From Roseovarius dicentrarchi (GTDB lineage: Bacteria > Pseudomonadota > Alphaproteobacteria > Rhodobacterales > Rhodobacteraceae): 64,000 nucleotides of DNA. Shown here piece after piece: positions 18,149 through 27,126 of the stretch; position 1 is the stretch's first letter, and every line of letters starts with the position of its first letter. The position numbers were made by a program, and so were the translations under genes. Location: NCBI RefSeq assembly GCF_003316635.1, contig NZ_QNQP01000009.1:1-64000 (forward strand), in the 5' to 3' direction. The notes under the pieces were generated by a model, which saw only the letters and a list, made by a program, of their open reading frames with translations, searched no databases and was not told where the DNA came from.

Positions 18149-18183
18149 AAACGCGCGCCACATTTCATATGTGGCGCGCGTTT
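18149..18183. terminator. Bidirectional terminator between betA and the helicase gene
   Basis: AAACGCGCGCCACAT (18149-18163) and its exact complement (18169-18183) form a 15-bp stem with the 5-base loop TTCAT. It lies between the two convergent genes; TTT ends the stem on the plus strand and TTTTG on the minus strand. Confidence 0.85.
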
Positions 18184-18220
18184 CAGTTCACCGATATGCT
18201 TGCAGCATGCCGACAGCGTT

Positions 18221-20341
18221 TCAGCTTTTGCCGCCCTTTGGGGCGCCGCGCGGTTTGCCAAACGGCTTACCGGCAGGTTTGCCGCCCGGTTTGGCATAGG
18301 GCTTGCCAGCCGGTTTTCCAGCGGCACCGCCGGGTTTGCTGCTGTACCCCTCGCCCGCCTTCGCGGCGGCGCGGGCGCGGTTTTTCTTGCTGGAGGGTTT
18401 TCCGACCGGGGTTGTATCCTTGGTGTAGCTGCCCGGCTTGCCCTTGAATTTGGGCTTTGCCGCCGCGTCTGTCACGGCGCCGTCGCGCGTAAAGTCAGGC
18501 TTTGGGCCCTTGGCGAAACGGGGCTTGCCCGGCGCGGTGGTCGGCGCGGATTTGGGCTTTTTCGTGCGCGGTGCGGGCGCGTCGTCGTATTGCACCGGTG
18601 CAGTGCTTTTCGGCGCCGGTTTGGCCTGTTCGCGTTGCGGCAGGATCGCGGGCAGATCGTCCAGCTGGCTGGCTGGCGGCGGGCCTTTGCGGGCGGGTTT
18701 CTTCCACTCGGGCTTTGGCCCGCTTGGCGCGGGTCTGCCGCCCGGCTTGCTATCCGCGCGCTGCGCGATGGCGGGCGGCTGCGACAGTTCGGTGACGGTC
18801 GCGCCATCCTCGACGCGCATATTCTCGCCAATCGACGCTTTGAAGCCGGCGGCGGCAGGCTTGCGCAGTTCCACATAGCTCTCTTTATCACCGATGCGGA
18901 TCGCGCCGATATCGTCGCGGGTGATCCCGCCGGCCTTGCACAGCATCGGCAGCAGGCGGCGCGGCTCGGCGCCCTTGTCACGCCCGCCGGACACGGAGAA
19001 CCAGACCGACGGGCCGAAGGCCGCGCGCGGGGCTGGTTTTTCGCCCGGATCACCCAGATCCTCGGGCGCCGAATGGCGGCTGTGATACTGGCGCAGATAG
19101 GCGGCGGCGATCTGTTCGGGCGTGAACCGCTCGATCAGCTTGGCGATGGCGGGCGCCTCACTTTCGGTGATCGCCTCCGACCACGCCTCGTCATTCATCA
19201 TGCGCTCTTCGTCCTTGGCCGACACTTCGTCAGCCGAAGGCGCTGGCCCCCATTCGGCGCGCAGTTTTGCCCAGTTCAGGATGCGCTCGGCCTTCTTGCG
19301 GGCTACGGGGGGCACGATCAGAACGCTGACGCCCTTGCGACCCGCGCGGCCTGTGCGGCCCGAACGGTGCAGCAGCGTCTCGTGACTGCCGGGCAGTTCG
19401 GCATGCACCACCAGATCGAGGTTGGGCAGGTCGATGCCGCGCGCGGCTACATCGGTCGCCACGCAAACACGGGCGCGCCCGTCGCGCATCGCTTGCAGCG
19501 CGTGGGTGCGTTCCGATTGCGTCAACTCGCCCGACAGCGCGACGACGGCAAAGCCGCGATTTGACAGGCGCGTGGTCAGGCGGGCGACCATGGCGCGCGT
19601 GTTGCAGAACACGATGGCGTTGGGCGATTCGTAATAGCGCAGCACGTTGATGATGGCGTTTTCGCCGTCGCGGGGCGACACATTCATCGCGCGGTATTCA
19701 ATATCGGCGTGCTGGCCTGCTTCGGCATTTGCCGTGCTGACGCGCACGGCGTCCTTTTGATACCCCTGCGCCAGCTTGGCGATGGCGGCGGGGACGGTGG
19801 CGGAAAACAGCAGCGTCTGGCGGTCATCCGGTGCCTCGCCCAGAATGAACTCCAGATCCTCGCGGAATCCCAGATCCAGCATTTCGTCCGCTTCATCAAG
19901 GATCACGGCGCGCAAGGCGCTCAGATTGATCGAGCCGCGCATGATGTGATCGCGCAGGCGCCCCGGCGTGGCGACGACGATATGCGCGCCCCGTGCCAGC
20001 GCGCGCCGCTCGTCGCGCATGTCCATGCCGCCGACGCAGGACGCCAGCACCGCACTCGCCCCGGCGTAAAGCCATGTCAGCTCGCGCTTGACCTGCAAGG
20101 CCAGCTCACGCGTGGGCGCGATGACCAGCGCAAGCGGCGCGCCGGCGCCGTCGAACTTTTCATCATCGCCCAGCAGGGTCGGCGCGATCGCCAGGCCAAA
20201 GCCCAGCGTCTTGCCCGATCCGGTCTGGGCGGACACCAGCATATCAACGCCGGTAAGGTCAGGATTCGTCACCGCCTCCTGAACAGGGGTGAGCGTGGTG
20301 TAACCACGGGCGGCAATGGCATCGGCAAGTGCTGTTTTCAC
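18221..20341 (-). CDS. DEAD-box RNA helicase with basic C-terminal tail
   Basis: The 706-residue protein carries the helicase core with AQTGSGKT, PTRELALQV, TPGRL, DEADEMLDLG, SAT and HRSGRTGRAGR, all intact (about residues 1-370). After a helical stretch comes a DbpA/CsdA-type RNA-binding domain (about 455-530: VWFSVSGGR...RIGDKESYVELRKP), and then about 170 residues of Lys/Pro/Gly/Ala-rich, disordered tail ending in repeats of the form KPxGKP. It would unwind RNA during ribosome assembly or mRNA decay in the manner of DeaD/CsdA. The start codon is GTG with no clear ribosome site. The downstream part of the gene is internally repetitive because of the tail. Confidence 0.9.
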   Translation of the reverse strand: MKTALADAIAARGYTTLTPVQEAVTNPDLTGVDMLVSAQTGSGKTLGFGLAIAPTLLGDDEKFDGAGAPLALVIAPTRELALQVKRELTWLYAGASAVLASCVGGMDMRDERRALARGAHIVVATPGRLRDHIMRGSINLSALRAVILDEADEMLDLGFREDLEFILGEAPDDRQTLLFSATVPAAIAKLAQGYQKDAVRVSTANAEAGQHADIEYRAMNVSPRDGENAIINVLRYYESPNAIVFCNTRAMVARLTTRLSNRGFAVVALSGELTQSERTHALQAMRDGRARVCVATDVAARGIDLPNLDLVVHAELPGSHETLLHRSGRTGRAGRKGVSVLIVPPVARKKAERILNWAKLRAEWGPAPSADEVSAKDEERMMNDEAWSEAITESEAPAIAKLIERFTPEQIAAAYLRQYHSRHSAPEDLGDPGEKPAPRAAFGPSVWFSVSGGRDKGAEPRRLLPMLCKAGGITRDDIGAIRIGDKESYVELRKPAAAGFKASIGENMRVEDGATVTELSQPPAIAQRADSKPGGRPAPSGPKPEWKKPARKGPPPASQLDDLPAILPQREQAKPAPKSTAPVQYDDAPAPRTKKPKSAPTTAPGKPRFAKGPKPDFTRDGAVTDAAAKPKFKGKPGSYTKDTTPVGKPSSKKNRARAAAKAGEGYSSKPGGAAGKPAGKPYAKPGGKPAGKPFGKPRGAPKGGKS

Positions 20342-20433
20342 GGGATCTGATTTTTCTGCTGTTTCAAGGGCGCGCGCAGAGGCAGCGGGCGCAAGCTGCC
20401 GCCTCTACACCTTACGGGCCGCGATGTATAGGG

Positions 20434-23400
20434 TCAGCGGGCCGGCACCTGCGCCCCCGTCTCGGCCAGGACTAGATCCAGATGATACAGGATCATGTCG
20501 ATCCCTTCGGCGTCGATGGTCAGCGGCGGGCGGATTTTCAGGATATTGTCGTCCGGCCCCTCGCGTCCGATCAGGATGCGATGCGCGCGCAAACGGTTCA
20601 TCACATAGGCCGCGATATCGGTGGCCGGGCTGCGCGCGCGGCGGTTTTTCACCAGCTCGACCCCCACGAACAGGCCCATGCCGCGCACGTCGCCAATCGC
20701 CTCGTGCCTTGCCATCAGCGTCTTTAGCCCAGCCATCAGGCGGGCGCCCATGGCGGCGGCATTTTGCGCCAGCCCCTCGTCATCGACGATATCCAGCACC
20801 GTCTTGCCCACGCGGCAAGACAGCGTAGAGCCGCCGAAGGTCGAGAAAAACTCGGGCCCTTGCGCGAACGCTTCGGCGATCTGCGGGGTTGTGACCACCA
20901 CGCCCAAGGGGTGGCCGTTGCCGATGGGCTTGCCCAGCACGACCATGTCGGGGGATACGTCCATCGCCTGAAACGCGAAATAATGCTGGCCCAGCCGGCC
21001 CAGCCCGGTCTGCACCTCATCGGCAATGCAAACGCCGCCGGCGGCGCGGATACGCTTGTACACCTGCTTCAGGTAGCCCGGCGGCGGGATGATCTGGCCG
21101 CCAACCGACGGGAAGGTTTCCGCGATGAAGCCGGCCAAGGCATGACCCCGTTTTTGCAGCGTCTTGATCGCCACCTGCACTTGGGCGGCATATAGCCCGC
21201 CAGCCTGCGGATTGTCGCGGCGGTGCGGGCCACGATAATCATCGGGCAGATCCACCAGCGCCACGTGATCGGGCCGGCCGATGCCGCCGTTGGCATTGAA
21301 TTTATAGGCCGAAATGTCGATCGCGCCGGTGGTGTTGCCATGATAGCCGTGATCGGGCGTGACGATGCCGCGCCCGCCGGTGGCCGCGCGGGCAAGGCGC
21401 AGGGCCAACTCGTTCGCCTCGCTGCCCGAGTTGACGAAATAGCAAACCGACAGGTGCGGCGGCATTTTCGACAGGATCTTTTCGGCAAACGCCGCTTGAG
21501 CGGGGTGCAGATAGCGGGTGTTCGAGTTCATGCGCAGCAGCTGATCGGCCACGACCGCCTGAATGCGCGGATGCGCGTGGCCGACATGTGGCACGTTGTT
21601 ATAGGCGTCCAGATATGGCCGCCCCCAATCGTCAAACAGGTGATGCCGCCAGCCGCGCAACAGCATGACCGGATCGCTGTAGCTCAGCTTCAGGTTGCCG
21701 CCGAAATGCTGCTGGCGCATCTCCAGCACCGCCGCCTTGTCCGGGGGCGTATAGGCGACATTGGCATCGGCCAAATTCATCAGCGCGGCGGGGTTCGGGC
21801 AGATGGCGCGCCACAGGTCCGCGTCGTCCGGGTCGGCAACGCCGGGCCAGTCGGTGCCCATGCCTGCCAGCGTCAGCGCCAGTTGAAAATGCAGATGCGG
21901 CGCCCAGCCGCCATTGCAGGTATCATCGCCCAGCGCGGCAAACGCCTCGCCCGCTGCCAGTGCCTGACCTTCGCGCAGGTGGGCAAAGCTGGCCGGATCC
22001 AGATGACCATAAAGCGTGTGAAACGTGTCGCCCTCGGGTGTGACATGGGCAAGGATCACCATGCCGCCGTAATCCAGCGGCGTGTCGCGCTTTTCGGTGA
22101 AATGCACCGTTGCGGACAGCGGCGTGCAAACGGCGCGGCCGGCGGGCGCAAATACGTCAATGCCCAGATGCACGGTGCGCCGGTTCGATGCCTTCCACTG
22201 CCCCTTGCGGAACGCGGGCGCAGTGTAGATCAGGCGCGGTTCGCCGTAGTAGCCCAGCCATGTCTGCTCGGGGTCAAAGAGGTCTGCGCCGATCATCGCC
22301 GCCTCGCGCCGGCCCAAATGGAACGGATCGCGCGGCACCGCGCAAGCCTCGACCGACAGCGCGCCCATGGGCGCGGCGGCCAGATCGCCCTCCATCACCG
22401 GGGCAAAGCTGCCGCGCGCCGTATCCAGCCACGCCATCACGCGGGCCGCCGCGTCATCAATGGGCAGCCCGCACACCGCGCGCAGGCGGTAGGCCAGCAG
22501 ATCACCGTCCGGTTGCGGCCCCTCAAGGAACCGCCAGCTGGGCGCCTGCGAAATGGTCACATAAGGATCATCGGGGTTTTCCTGCGCCATCAGGGTCGAA
22601 TTCACCACGCTCACCGCCAGCCGCATGCGCAGCAGCGGCAGCAGCATGTCCAGCTCGGCCCCTGTCAGCGGGTTGGTCCGGTGATAGCCGCGCACCAGCG
22701 CCTCCAGCGCCGCCTCGGGCGCGGGGTGGTCCAGCACGACATACGCCGCCGCGATTGCCAGATCGCAGATGCGCGGGGCGGCGCACATATCGCCCATGTC
22801 AATCAGGCCCGACACAGCGGCGCGCGCGCCCTCCAGCGACACCAGTATATTGTAGTCATTTACGTCATTATGGATCGCCTGCACCGGCAGCGCCGCCAGT
22901 CCGGGCGCCAGCGCCTGAAACTGCGCGATGATCTGGCGCAAAATCTCCTGACGCCCAGGTTCTGGCACCGCGGCGACATGGCCTGTGATCCAGCCGGCCT
23001 GCATAAGGTTCCATTTCAGATCGCGGCCCAGATCGGGGTGCGTGTAGTCCTTCATCGCCAGCGCAAGCGCACCGACCTGCGCGCCCAGATCCTCGATCAG
23101 CTCAGCGGAATGGGGCCGAAAATCGGCATAGCAGCCCCCCGCCAGTGCCTCCTGCACCCAGCACAGGCGCGGCTGGCCATCGGCATCACTGGCCGTGACA
23201 ACATACGCCCCGTCCAGCGCCGCAATCGGGCGCGGCAGGGGCAAATCGGCGGCGGACAGCGCATGTGCCAGCGCGCCAACCTGCATATCAACGAAAGACG
23301 CATCACATTCGGGGCGCATCACCTTGAGGATATAGTCGCCCCGGCCTGCGACGGCGCGAAAGTTCAGATCGTATTCCCCGTCAAGCTGGGTCAGCCGCGC

Positions 23401-23448
23401 GTCAATATTCCACTCGGCCTTTAGCAACTGCTGCCATTGGTTCGTCAT
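20434..23448 (-). CDS. Three-domain protein: APH-type kinase, M23 peptidase-like, class III aminotransferase/phospho-lyase
   Basis: The 1004-residue protein joins three domains. Residues 1-330 are an aminoglycoside-phosphotransferase-type small-molecule kinase, with the catalytic loop HNDVNDYN at 193-200 and LIDMGDM (about 215-221) supplying the metal Asp. Residues about 400-530 resemble an M23 peptidase, with HLGID at 427-431, TLYGHL and HLHF at 518-521. Residues about 570-1004 are a class III PLP enzyme, with NSGSEANELA, Asp810 in ADEVQTGLGR and the Schiff-base Lys840 in GKPIGNGHP. The PLP part is closest to the AGXT2L group, which contains ethanolamine-phosphate and phosphohydroxylysine phospho-lyases; fused kinase and lyase suggest phosphorylation and then elimination of an amino alcohol. 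The ATG at 23448 follows GGGGGA. Confidence 0.85.
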   Translation of the reverse strand: MTNQWQQLLKAEWNIDARLTQLDGEYDLNFRAVAGRGDYILKVMRPECDASFVDMQVGALAHALSAADLPLPRPIAALDGAYVVTASDADGQPRLCWVQEALAGGCYADFRPHSAELIEDLGAQVGALALAMKDYTHPDLGRDLKWNLMQAGWITGHVAAVPEPGRQEILRQIIAQFQALAPGLAALPVQAIHNDVNDYNILVSLEGARAAVSGLIDMGDMCAAPRICDLAIAAAYVVLDHPAPEAALEALVRGYHRTNPLTGAELDMLLPLLRMRLAVSVVNSTLMAQENPDDPYVTISQAPSWRFLEGPQPDGDLLAYRLRAVCGLPIDDAAARVMAWLDTARGSFAPVMEGDLAAAPMGALSVEACAVPRDPFHLGRREAAMIGADLFDPEQTWLGYYGEPRLIYTAPAFRKGQWKASNRRTVHLGIDVFAPAGRAVCTPLSATVHFTEKRDTPLDYGGMVILAHVTPEGDTFHTLYGHLDPASFAHLREGQALAAGEAFAALGDDTCNGGWAPHLHFQLALTLAGMGTDWPGVADPDDADLWRAICPNPAALMNLADANVAYTPPDKAAVLEMRQQHFGGNLKLSYSDPVMLLRGWRHHLFDDWGRPYLDAYNNVPHVGHAHPRIQAVVADQLLRMNSNTRYLHPAQAAFAEKILSKMPPHLSVCYFVNSGSEANELALRLARAATGGRGIVTPDHGYHGNTTGAIDISAYKFNANGGIGRPDHVALVDLPDDYRGPHRRDNPQAGGLYAAQVQVAIKTLQKRGHALAGFIAETFPSVGGQIIPPPGYLKQVYKRIRAAGGVCIADEVQTGLGRLGQHYFAFQAMDVSPDMVVLGKPIGNGHPLGVVVTTPQIAEAFAQGPEFFSTFGGSTLSCRVGKTVLDIVDDEGLAQNAAAMGARLMAGLKTLMARHEAIGDVRGMGLFVGVELVKNRRARSPATDIAAYVMNRLRAHRILIGREGPDDNILKIRPPLTIDAEGIDMILYHLDLVLAETGAQVPAR

Positions 23449-23513
23449 GTCATCCCCCCGGTCATTCGCAACCTTGATGTAAAATGCGGGGCTGAATGAC
23501 AAGCGCTATCGAC

Positions 23514-24137
23514 CTAGAGCAGTTGCATCACGCCCCAACCGGCCAGCAGAAGCACGGCAATGCCCAGAACCAGCCAGCCTTTGGGGATTTGCAGATGCGC
23601 GATCCGCGTGCCGACAAACTGCGCCAGAATGGCCATGCCGAAATACCGCAGCCCGCGCGACAGGGCGATCGCCGCGATGAAGGTCAGCGGGTTCCCCCCC
23701 ACGGTTCCGGCACCCAGCGTGGCCAGTTGCATCGGCACAGGCGAAAACGACACCAGGAAAATCGTCCAGAAAAATCCTCCTCCGGACAGATCGTTGGATA
23801 TTTTCTGAAAATTATCCTCCAGCCCCAGCGCGCCCAGCGCCGGATGCACAATCGGATCGGCCAACAGCAGGCCGACCCCGTAAAACAAGGTTGCGCCGAC
23901 AATGCACCCCACCCAGATGGCCAGCGCGATTTTCAGCGCACGGCGCGGGTGGCCCACCATCAGCGGCACAACGATTGTCTCAAGCGGGATGGGCACCACC
24001 GTGCTTTCGGCAAAGGACAGCGCAGCCAGCCCGCCCGTGCTGCGCGACAGGCGTGCGGTCCAGCCGTCGGTCTTGGCCTGCTGGCCCGCTTCGCTGCCCG
24101 AATTGGGCCGGTCTTCGGTTGTCTGGGTCTGAGTCAT
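23514..24137 (-). CDS. DedA/YqaA family membrane protein (VTT domain)
   Basis: A 207-residue membrane protein with a polar N-terminus (about 30 residues), then four to five hydrophobic segments. The segment FAESTVVPIPLETIVVPLMVG and, later, FSPVPMQLATLGAGTVGGNPLTFIAAIALSRGLRYFG are the paired re-entrant motifs of the VTT/SNARE-associated family, including the conserved Gly and Arg. DedA-type proteins act as lipid flippases (undecaprenyl phosphate or phospholipids); YqaA-like members are not individually defined. It lies 65 bases upstream of the three-domain gene on the same strand and is probably cotranscribed. Confidence 0.82.
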   Translation of the reverse strand: MTQTQTTEDRPNSGSEAGQQAKTDGWTARLSRSTGGLAALSFAESTVVPIPLETIVVPLMVGHPRRALKIALAIWVGCIVGATLFYGVGLLLADPIVHPALGALGLEDNFQKISNDLSGGGFFWTIFLVSFSPVPMQLATLGAGTVGGNPLTFIAAIALSRGLRYFGMAILAQFVGTRIAHLQIPKGWLVLGIAVLLLAGWGVMQLL

Positions 24138-24263
24138 GCCTGCAAACGCCGCAGACGATGCGAAGTTCCAGAGCGGGCGCCCCTGCCAGTCGCCGCGATG
24201 TAAAACATTCGGCCAGCCGTTAACTGGTTTTTCAGCAACAGATGCCTAACTTGGACCTATAAC

Positions 24264-24289
24264 GGAACCTTTGACCCTTGCCGCCGGTT
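24264..24289 (+). promoter_or_regulatory. EcfG-type general stress promoter
   Basis: GGAAC (24264-24268) and GTT (24287-24289) are 18 bases apart, which fits the alphaproteobacterial general-stress sigma factor pattern GGAAC-N16/17-(C)GTT. It lies about 75 bases before the NepR-like start codon and predicts transcription from near 24297. Confidence 0.62.
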
Positions 24290-24362
24290 TGAAACTCAAC
24301 GCGCCATGAGGGCGCAAGCCGGGCCGGGCAACCGCGCCAACGCTGAGCGTGAGGCATTTGAT

Positions 24363-24500
24363 ATGATGAGCATGATCGAAACAGACACTGTCGCGGCCAA
24401 TCTTCAGCGCGCCTATCGCGAGGCCGCGCCTCAAAAACTACCCCCTCAGATGGAGGAGTTGCTGCGCAAACTGAGCGCGCAGGACGAGGATGATCGCTAG
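24363..24500 (+). CDS. NepR-like anti-sigma factor
   Basis: This 45-residue protein reads MMSMIETDTVAANLQRAY, continues REAAPQKLPPQMEELLRKL and ends in an acidic tail. The pattern NLxRAYxE...LPxxxxELLxKL matches NepR, the small helical protein that holds the stress sigma factor EcfG until phosphorylated PhyR takes it away. GTGAGG precedes the ATG at 24363 by 8 bases, so I prefer it to an upstream ATG at 24306 that has no ribosome site. The EcfG-type promoter in front supports the call by predicting the usual feedback loop. phyR and ecfG are not adjacent, which is unusual. Conservation is short, so the call is likely rather than certain. Confidence 0.6.
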   Translation: MMSMIETDTVAANLQRAYREAAPQKLPPQMEELLRKLSAQDEDDR

Positions 24501-24571
24501 ACGCGTGCGCACCCCATCTGTACCTGACATGATTGACAGCAGTGCCAGCCTTGATGTCGGCAGGGGGATAT

Positions 24572-26158
24572 ATGTGCGCAGAGCAGCCGAACCGTCATGT
24601 AACCAAGGCGTCGTCCGGATCAACCAATCCGGACGACGTCGAGGTGCTATTGACCGCCGAGGAAGTATACCCGGCGATGGAGCGTGCGTTTCTGTCAGCC
24701 CAGTCAGAGATATCAGCAGGATACCGGGTCTTTGACCTCAGCACCAAATTGCGCAGCGAAGAAGGGCGTGCGATTGGGCAAGATTGGTTCGATCTGATCA
24801 CGCATGTGCTGAAGAAGGGCGTCAAGATGACGTTCGTCCTGTCAGACTTCGATCCCGTCCTGGCGCCCGAACTGCATTATGCGTCGTGGAAATCGCGCCG
24901 CGCGTTCGTGAACGCGCGCGAGCTTGCCGGGCCGCAGGCGCGTTTGACCGTGACCAATGCCACCCACTCGGCCCGCGTCGGCATTGCGCCGCGCCTGCTG
25001 CTGTGGCCGCGTCTGGTAAAGGAAATCAACCAGACCGCCAGGCGCCTGAACGACGCCCCCGCCGCCGAACGCGCGCGAAGGTTGGAGTGCAGCCCGGCCT
25101 TGCGCCCGTTGCTTCGCCAGACCGGCGATGGCACGCTGTCCGCCCGGCGCTGGCCTGTTCCGCCGCTGGTCCCCGGCACGCATCATCAAAAGATATGCGT
25201 GATCGACCGGCATACAGCGTTTATCGGCGGCCTCGATCTGGACGAACGGCGCTACGACGACAAACGCCACCAGCGCGTGCGCAACGAGACGTGGCAGGAC
25301 GTGCAACTGATGTGCCGGGGGCCGGTGGCCGACGATGTCCACCATCATCTGCATGAATTTCTGGAAATCGTCGCCGGACGCGCGGCCCCGACCGCCGAAG
25401 GGCGCCTTCTGCGGACGTTGTCGCGCAAGCGCAAGACCGACTGGCCGTTTCTGGGCCCCAAACCCGTGGTGCGCAGCATTGCAGACGATCACCTGCGCCT
25501 GATCGACAGGGCGCGGGGCCTGATATATCTGGAAACGCAATTCCTGCGCGACAGACCGCTTTGCCACCGGCTGGCCCGCGCCGCACGGTCGAACCCGCAT
25601 CTGACGCTGATCGCGGTGGTTCCCGCCGCGCCCGAAACTGTGGCCTTTGATGGCAGCACCGGATCGGATGCGCGATATGGCGAGTTTCTTCAGGCGAAAT
25701 GCGTTGCCATCTTGCGCGGCGCGTTTGGGGATCGGTTCACCATATGCGCGCCGGTGCGCCCCAAGGCGCTGAAGACGGATGGGCGCGATACGCTATGCGG
25801 ATCGCCGATCATCTACGTCCACTCCAAGGTATCTGTCTTTGATTGTGACCGGGCAATCGTATCGTCGGCCAACCTCAATGGGCGGTCTTTGAATTGGGAC
25901 ACCGAGGCTGGTGTCATGTTGAGCGAAAAGGCGCATGTCACCCAGCTGCGCGACCGGATATTCCGTCACTGGCTCGGCCCCGATGCCGGGCCGGAGTTTT
26001 TTGACGCAACCACCGCAGCGGCCCTGTGGGCGGAGCGCGCGCGCCAAAATGCCGATGCCGCGCCTGATGCGCGGAAGGGGTTTCTGGTGCCCTATGATGT
26101 GCGACCAGCGCAGGAATTCGGCATGCGCCTGCCCGGCATCCCCGAAGCGATGGTCTAG
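24572..26158 (+). CDS. Phospholipase D family protein
   Basis: The 528-residue protein has two HKD motifs, HHQKICVID at 204-212 followed by FIGGLDLDERR, and HSKVSVFD at 417-424 followed by SSANLNGRS; each supplies the His-Lys-Asp set of the PLD active site. It would hydrolyse or transfer phosphatidyl groups. There is no signal peptide or clear membrane segment, unlike cardiolipin synthases; its layout and length resemble the eukaryotic-like PLDs of Roseobacter and Rhizobium. The ATG at 24572 follows CAGGGGG. It lies 71 bases after the NepR-like gene and may be cotranscribed and thus stress-induced. Confidence 0.87.
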   Translation: MCAEQPNRHVTKASSGSTNPDDVEVLLTAEEVYPAMERAFLSAQSEISAGYRVFDLSTKLRSEEGRAIGQDWFDLITHVLKKGVKMTFVLSDFDPVLAPELHYASWKSRRAFVNARELAGPQARLTVTNATHSARVGIAPRLLLWPRLVKEINQTARRLNDAPAAERARRLECSPALRPLLRQTGDGTLSARRWPVPPLVPGTHHQKICVIDRHTAFIGGLDLDERRYDDKRHQRVRNETWQDVQLMCRGPVADDVHHHLHEFLEIVAGRAAPTAEGRLLRTLSRKRKTDWPFLGPKPVVRSIADDHLRLIDRARGLIYLETQFLRDRPLCHRLARAARSNPHLTLIAVVPAAPETVAFDGSTGSDARYGEFLQAKCVAILRGAFGDRFTICAPVRPKALKTDGRDTLCGSPIIYVHSKVSVFDCDRAIVSSANLNGRSLNWDTEAGVMLSEKAHVTQLRDRIFRHWLGPDAGPEFFDATTAAALWAERARQNADAAPDARKGFLVPYDVRPAQEFGMRLPGIPEAMV

Positions 26159-26174
26159 CAAAACGGCCGCCGAC

Positions 26175-26414
26175 CTAGATCAGCGCCCAGTATAGCGCCA
26201 GCAAAACCGCCGTTGGGACGATAAACCACAGGCCGATGCGGGCGAACCGCGCCTTGGGTGTTTTCGGCGTTCTTGGCAAAACCTCGGGCCTGCGCTGCGC
26301 GCCCGCATCACCGGGGCCGGCGCGCGTGTTATGCGGATCGTCTATACGTTGCGGATGGTCGGGCGCATCATCAGCGACGCGTCCGGCCCCGTCATTGGCG
26401 ACGTCTTTGGTCAT
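26175..26414 (-). CDS. Small tail-anchored membrane protein, function unknown
   Basis: This 79-residue protein begins MTKDVANDGAGRVADDAPD, stays polar and Pro/Asp/Arg-rich for about 57 residues and ends in one membrane helix, IGLWFIVPTAVLLALYWALI, preceded by Lys/Arg, so the N-terminus should stay in the cytoplasm. AAAGGAG stands 7 bases before the ATG, a near-ideal site. No domain is recognised. It converges with the phospholipase D gene (16 bases apart) and diverges from the lipoprotein gene. Confidence 0.65.
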   Translation of the reverse strand: MTKDVANDGAGRVADDAPDHPQRIDDPHNTRAGPGDAGAQRRPEVLPRTPKTPKARFARIGLWFIVPTAVLLALYWALI

Positions 26415-26587
26415 GGAAACACTCCTTTGCGGTTGTATTGATCTCAAGGATCGCTTTGAGGGATAACCCACCCACGCGCTGGATGTTCCACCAAGGCGCC
26501 GCCACGCGCCCAAGGCTTCCCCGCGCGCGCAAAAGCGGCTAACGTCGGGTAAAACCCGGCACAGACCGCATTTGAGGCGCGCGCATT

Positions 26588-27106
26588 TTGACACTCCGGA
26601 CCCTTCCACTGCTCGCCGCACTGTTGCTGGCAGGTTGCGATGCGTCGCTTGCGGGCCGGGGCGAGCCTGACATCGTCGAAACACTGGCCGAAGCGCCGCC
26701 CGGCGCCGAACCCGGCACCTGCTGGGGCAAGGTGGTGACGCCTGCGGTCATCGAAACGGTGACCGAGCAGGTTTTGGTTCAGCCCGCCGGCGCCAAGGGC
26801 GACAGCACAATCGCCGCGCCCGGCATCTACCGGACCGAAACCCATCAGGCCATCATTGAGGAGCGCAAGGTGACGTGGTTTCAGACGCCCTGCCCGGCGG
26901 ATTTGACCCCCGATTTCGTCAGCTCGCTGCAACGCGCGCTGGAGGCGCGCGATCTCTATCGCGGCCCGGTCAACGGCGAGATCGACGCTCGCACCCGCGC
27001 CGCCATCCGTAAATTTCAGAAACCGGACGGGCTGAACAGCGGCATCGTGTCAATGGCGTCGGCGCGCAAACTGGGTCTTGTCGCGGTGGACCTGCCCAAA
27101 GGCTAG
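26588..27106 (+). CDS. Peptidoglycan-binding lipoprotein
   Basis: The 172-residue product has a lipoprotein signal peptide, MTLRTLPLLAALLLAGC, with the lipobox LAGC and Cys17 as the lipidated residue. The C-terminal part, DFVSSLQRALEARDLYRGPVNGEIDARTRAAIRKFQ (about 115-150), is a PG_binding_1 domain. It should sit in the outer or inner membrane facing the periplasm and bind the wall. The middle contains Cys45 and Cys101, which may form a disulfide. The start is a TTG codon at 26588, since no ATG precedes the signal peptide; initiation signals are weak. Confidence 0.78.
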   Translation: MTLRTLPLLAALLLAGCDASLAGRGEPDIVETLAEAPPGAEPGTCWGKVVTPAVIETVTEQVLVQPAGAKGDSTIAAPGIYRTETHQAIIEERKVTWFQTPCPADLTPDFVSSLQRALEARDLYRGPVNGEIDARTRAAIRKFQKPDGLNSGIVSMASARKLGLVAVDLPKG

Positions 27107-27126
27107 GCCCACCGCATCCGGCGCAG

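Noticed and set aside
21223-23424. A 733-codon plus-strand frame opposite the three-domain gene
   Set aside because: The three recognisable domains on the minus strand fix the coding strand; the plus frame has no motif.
26415-26684. N-terminal extension of the small tail-anchored protein gene (up to 90 extra codons)
   Set aside because: The extension is Arg/Cys-rich and overlaps the divergent lipoprotein gene, while the internal ATG at 26414 has a near-ideal AAAGGAG site.
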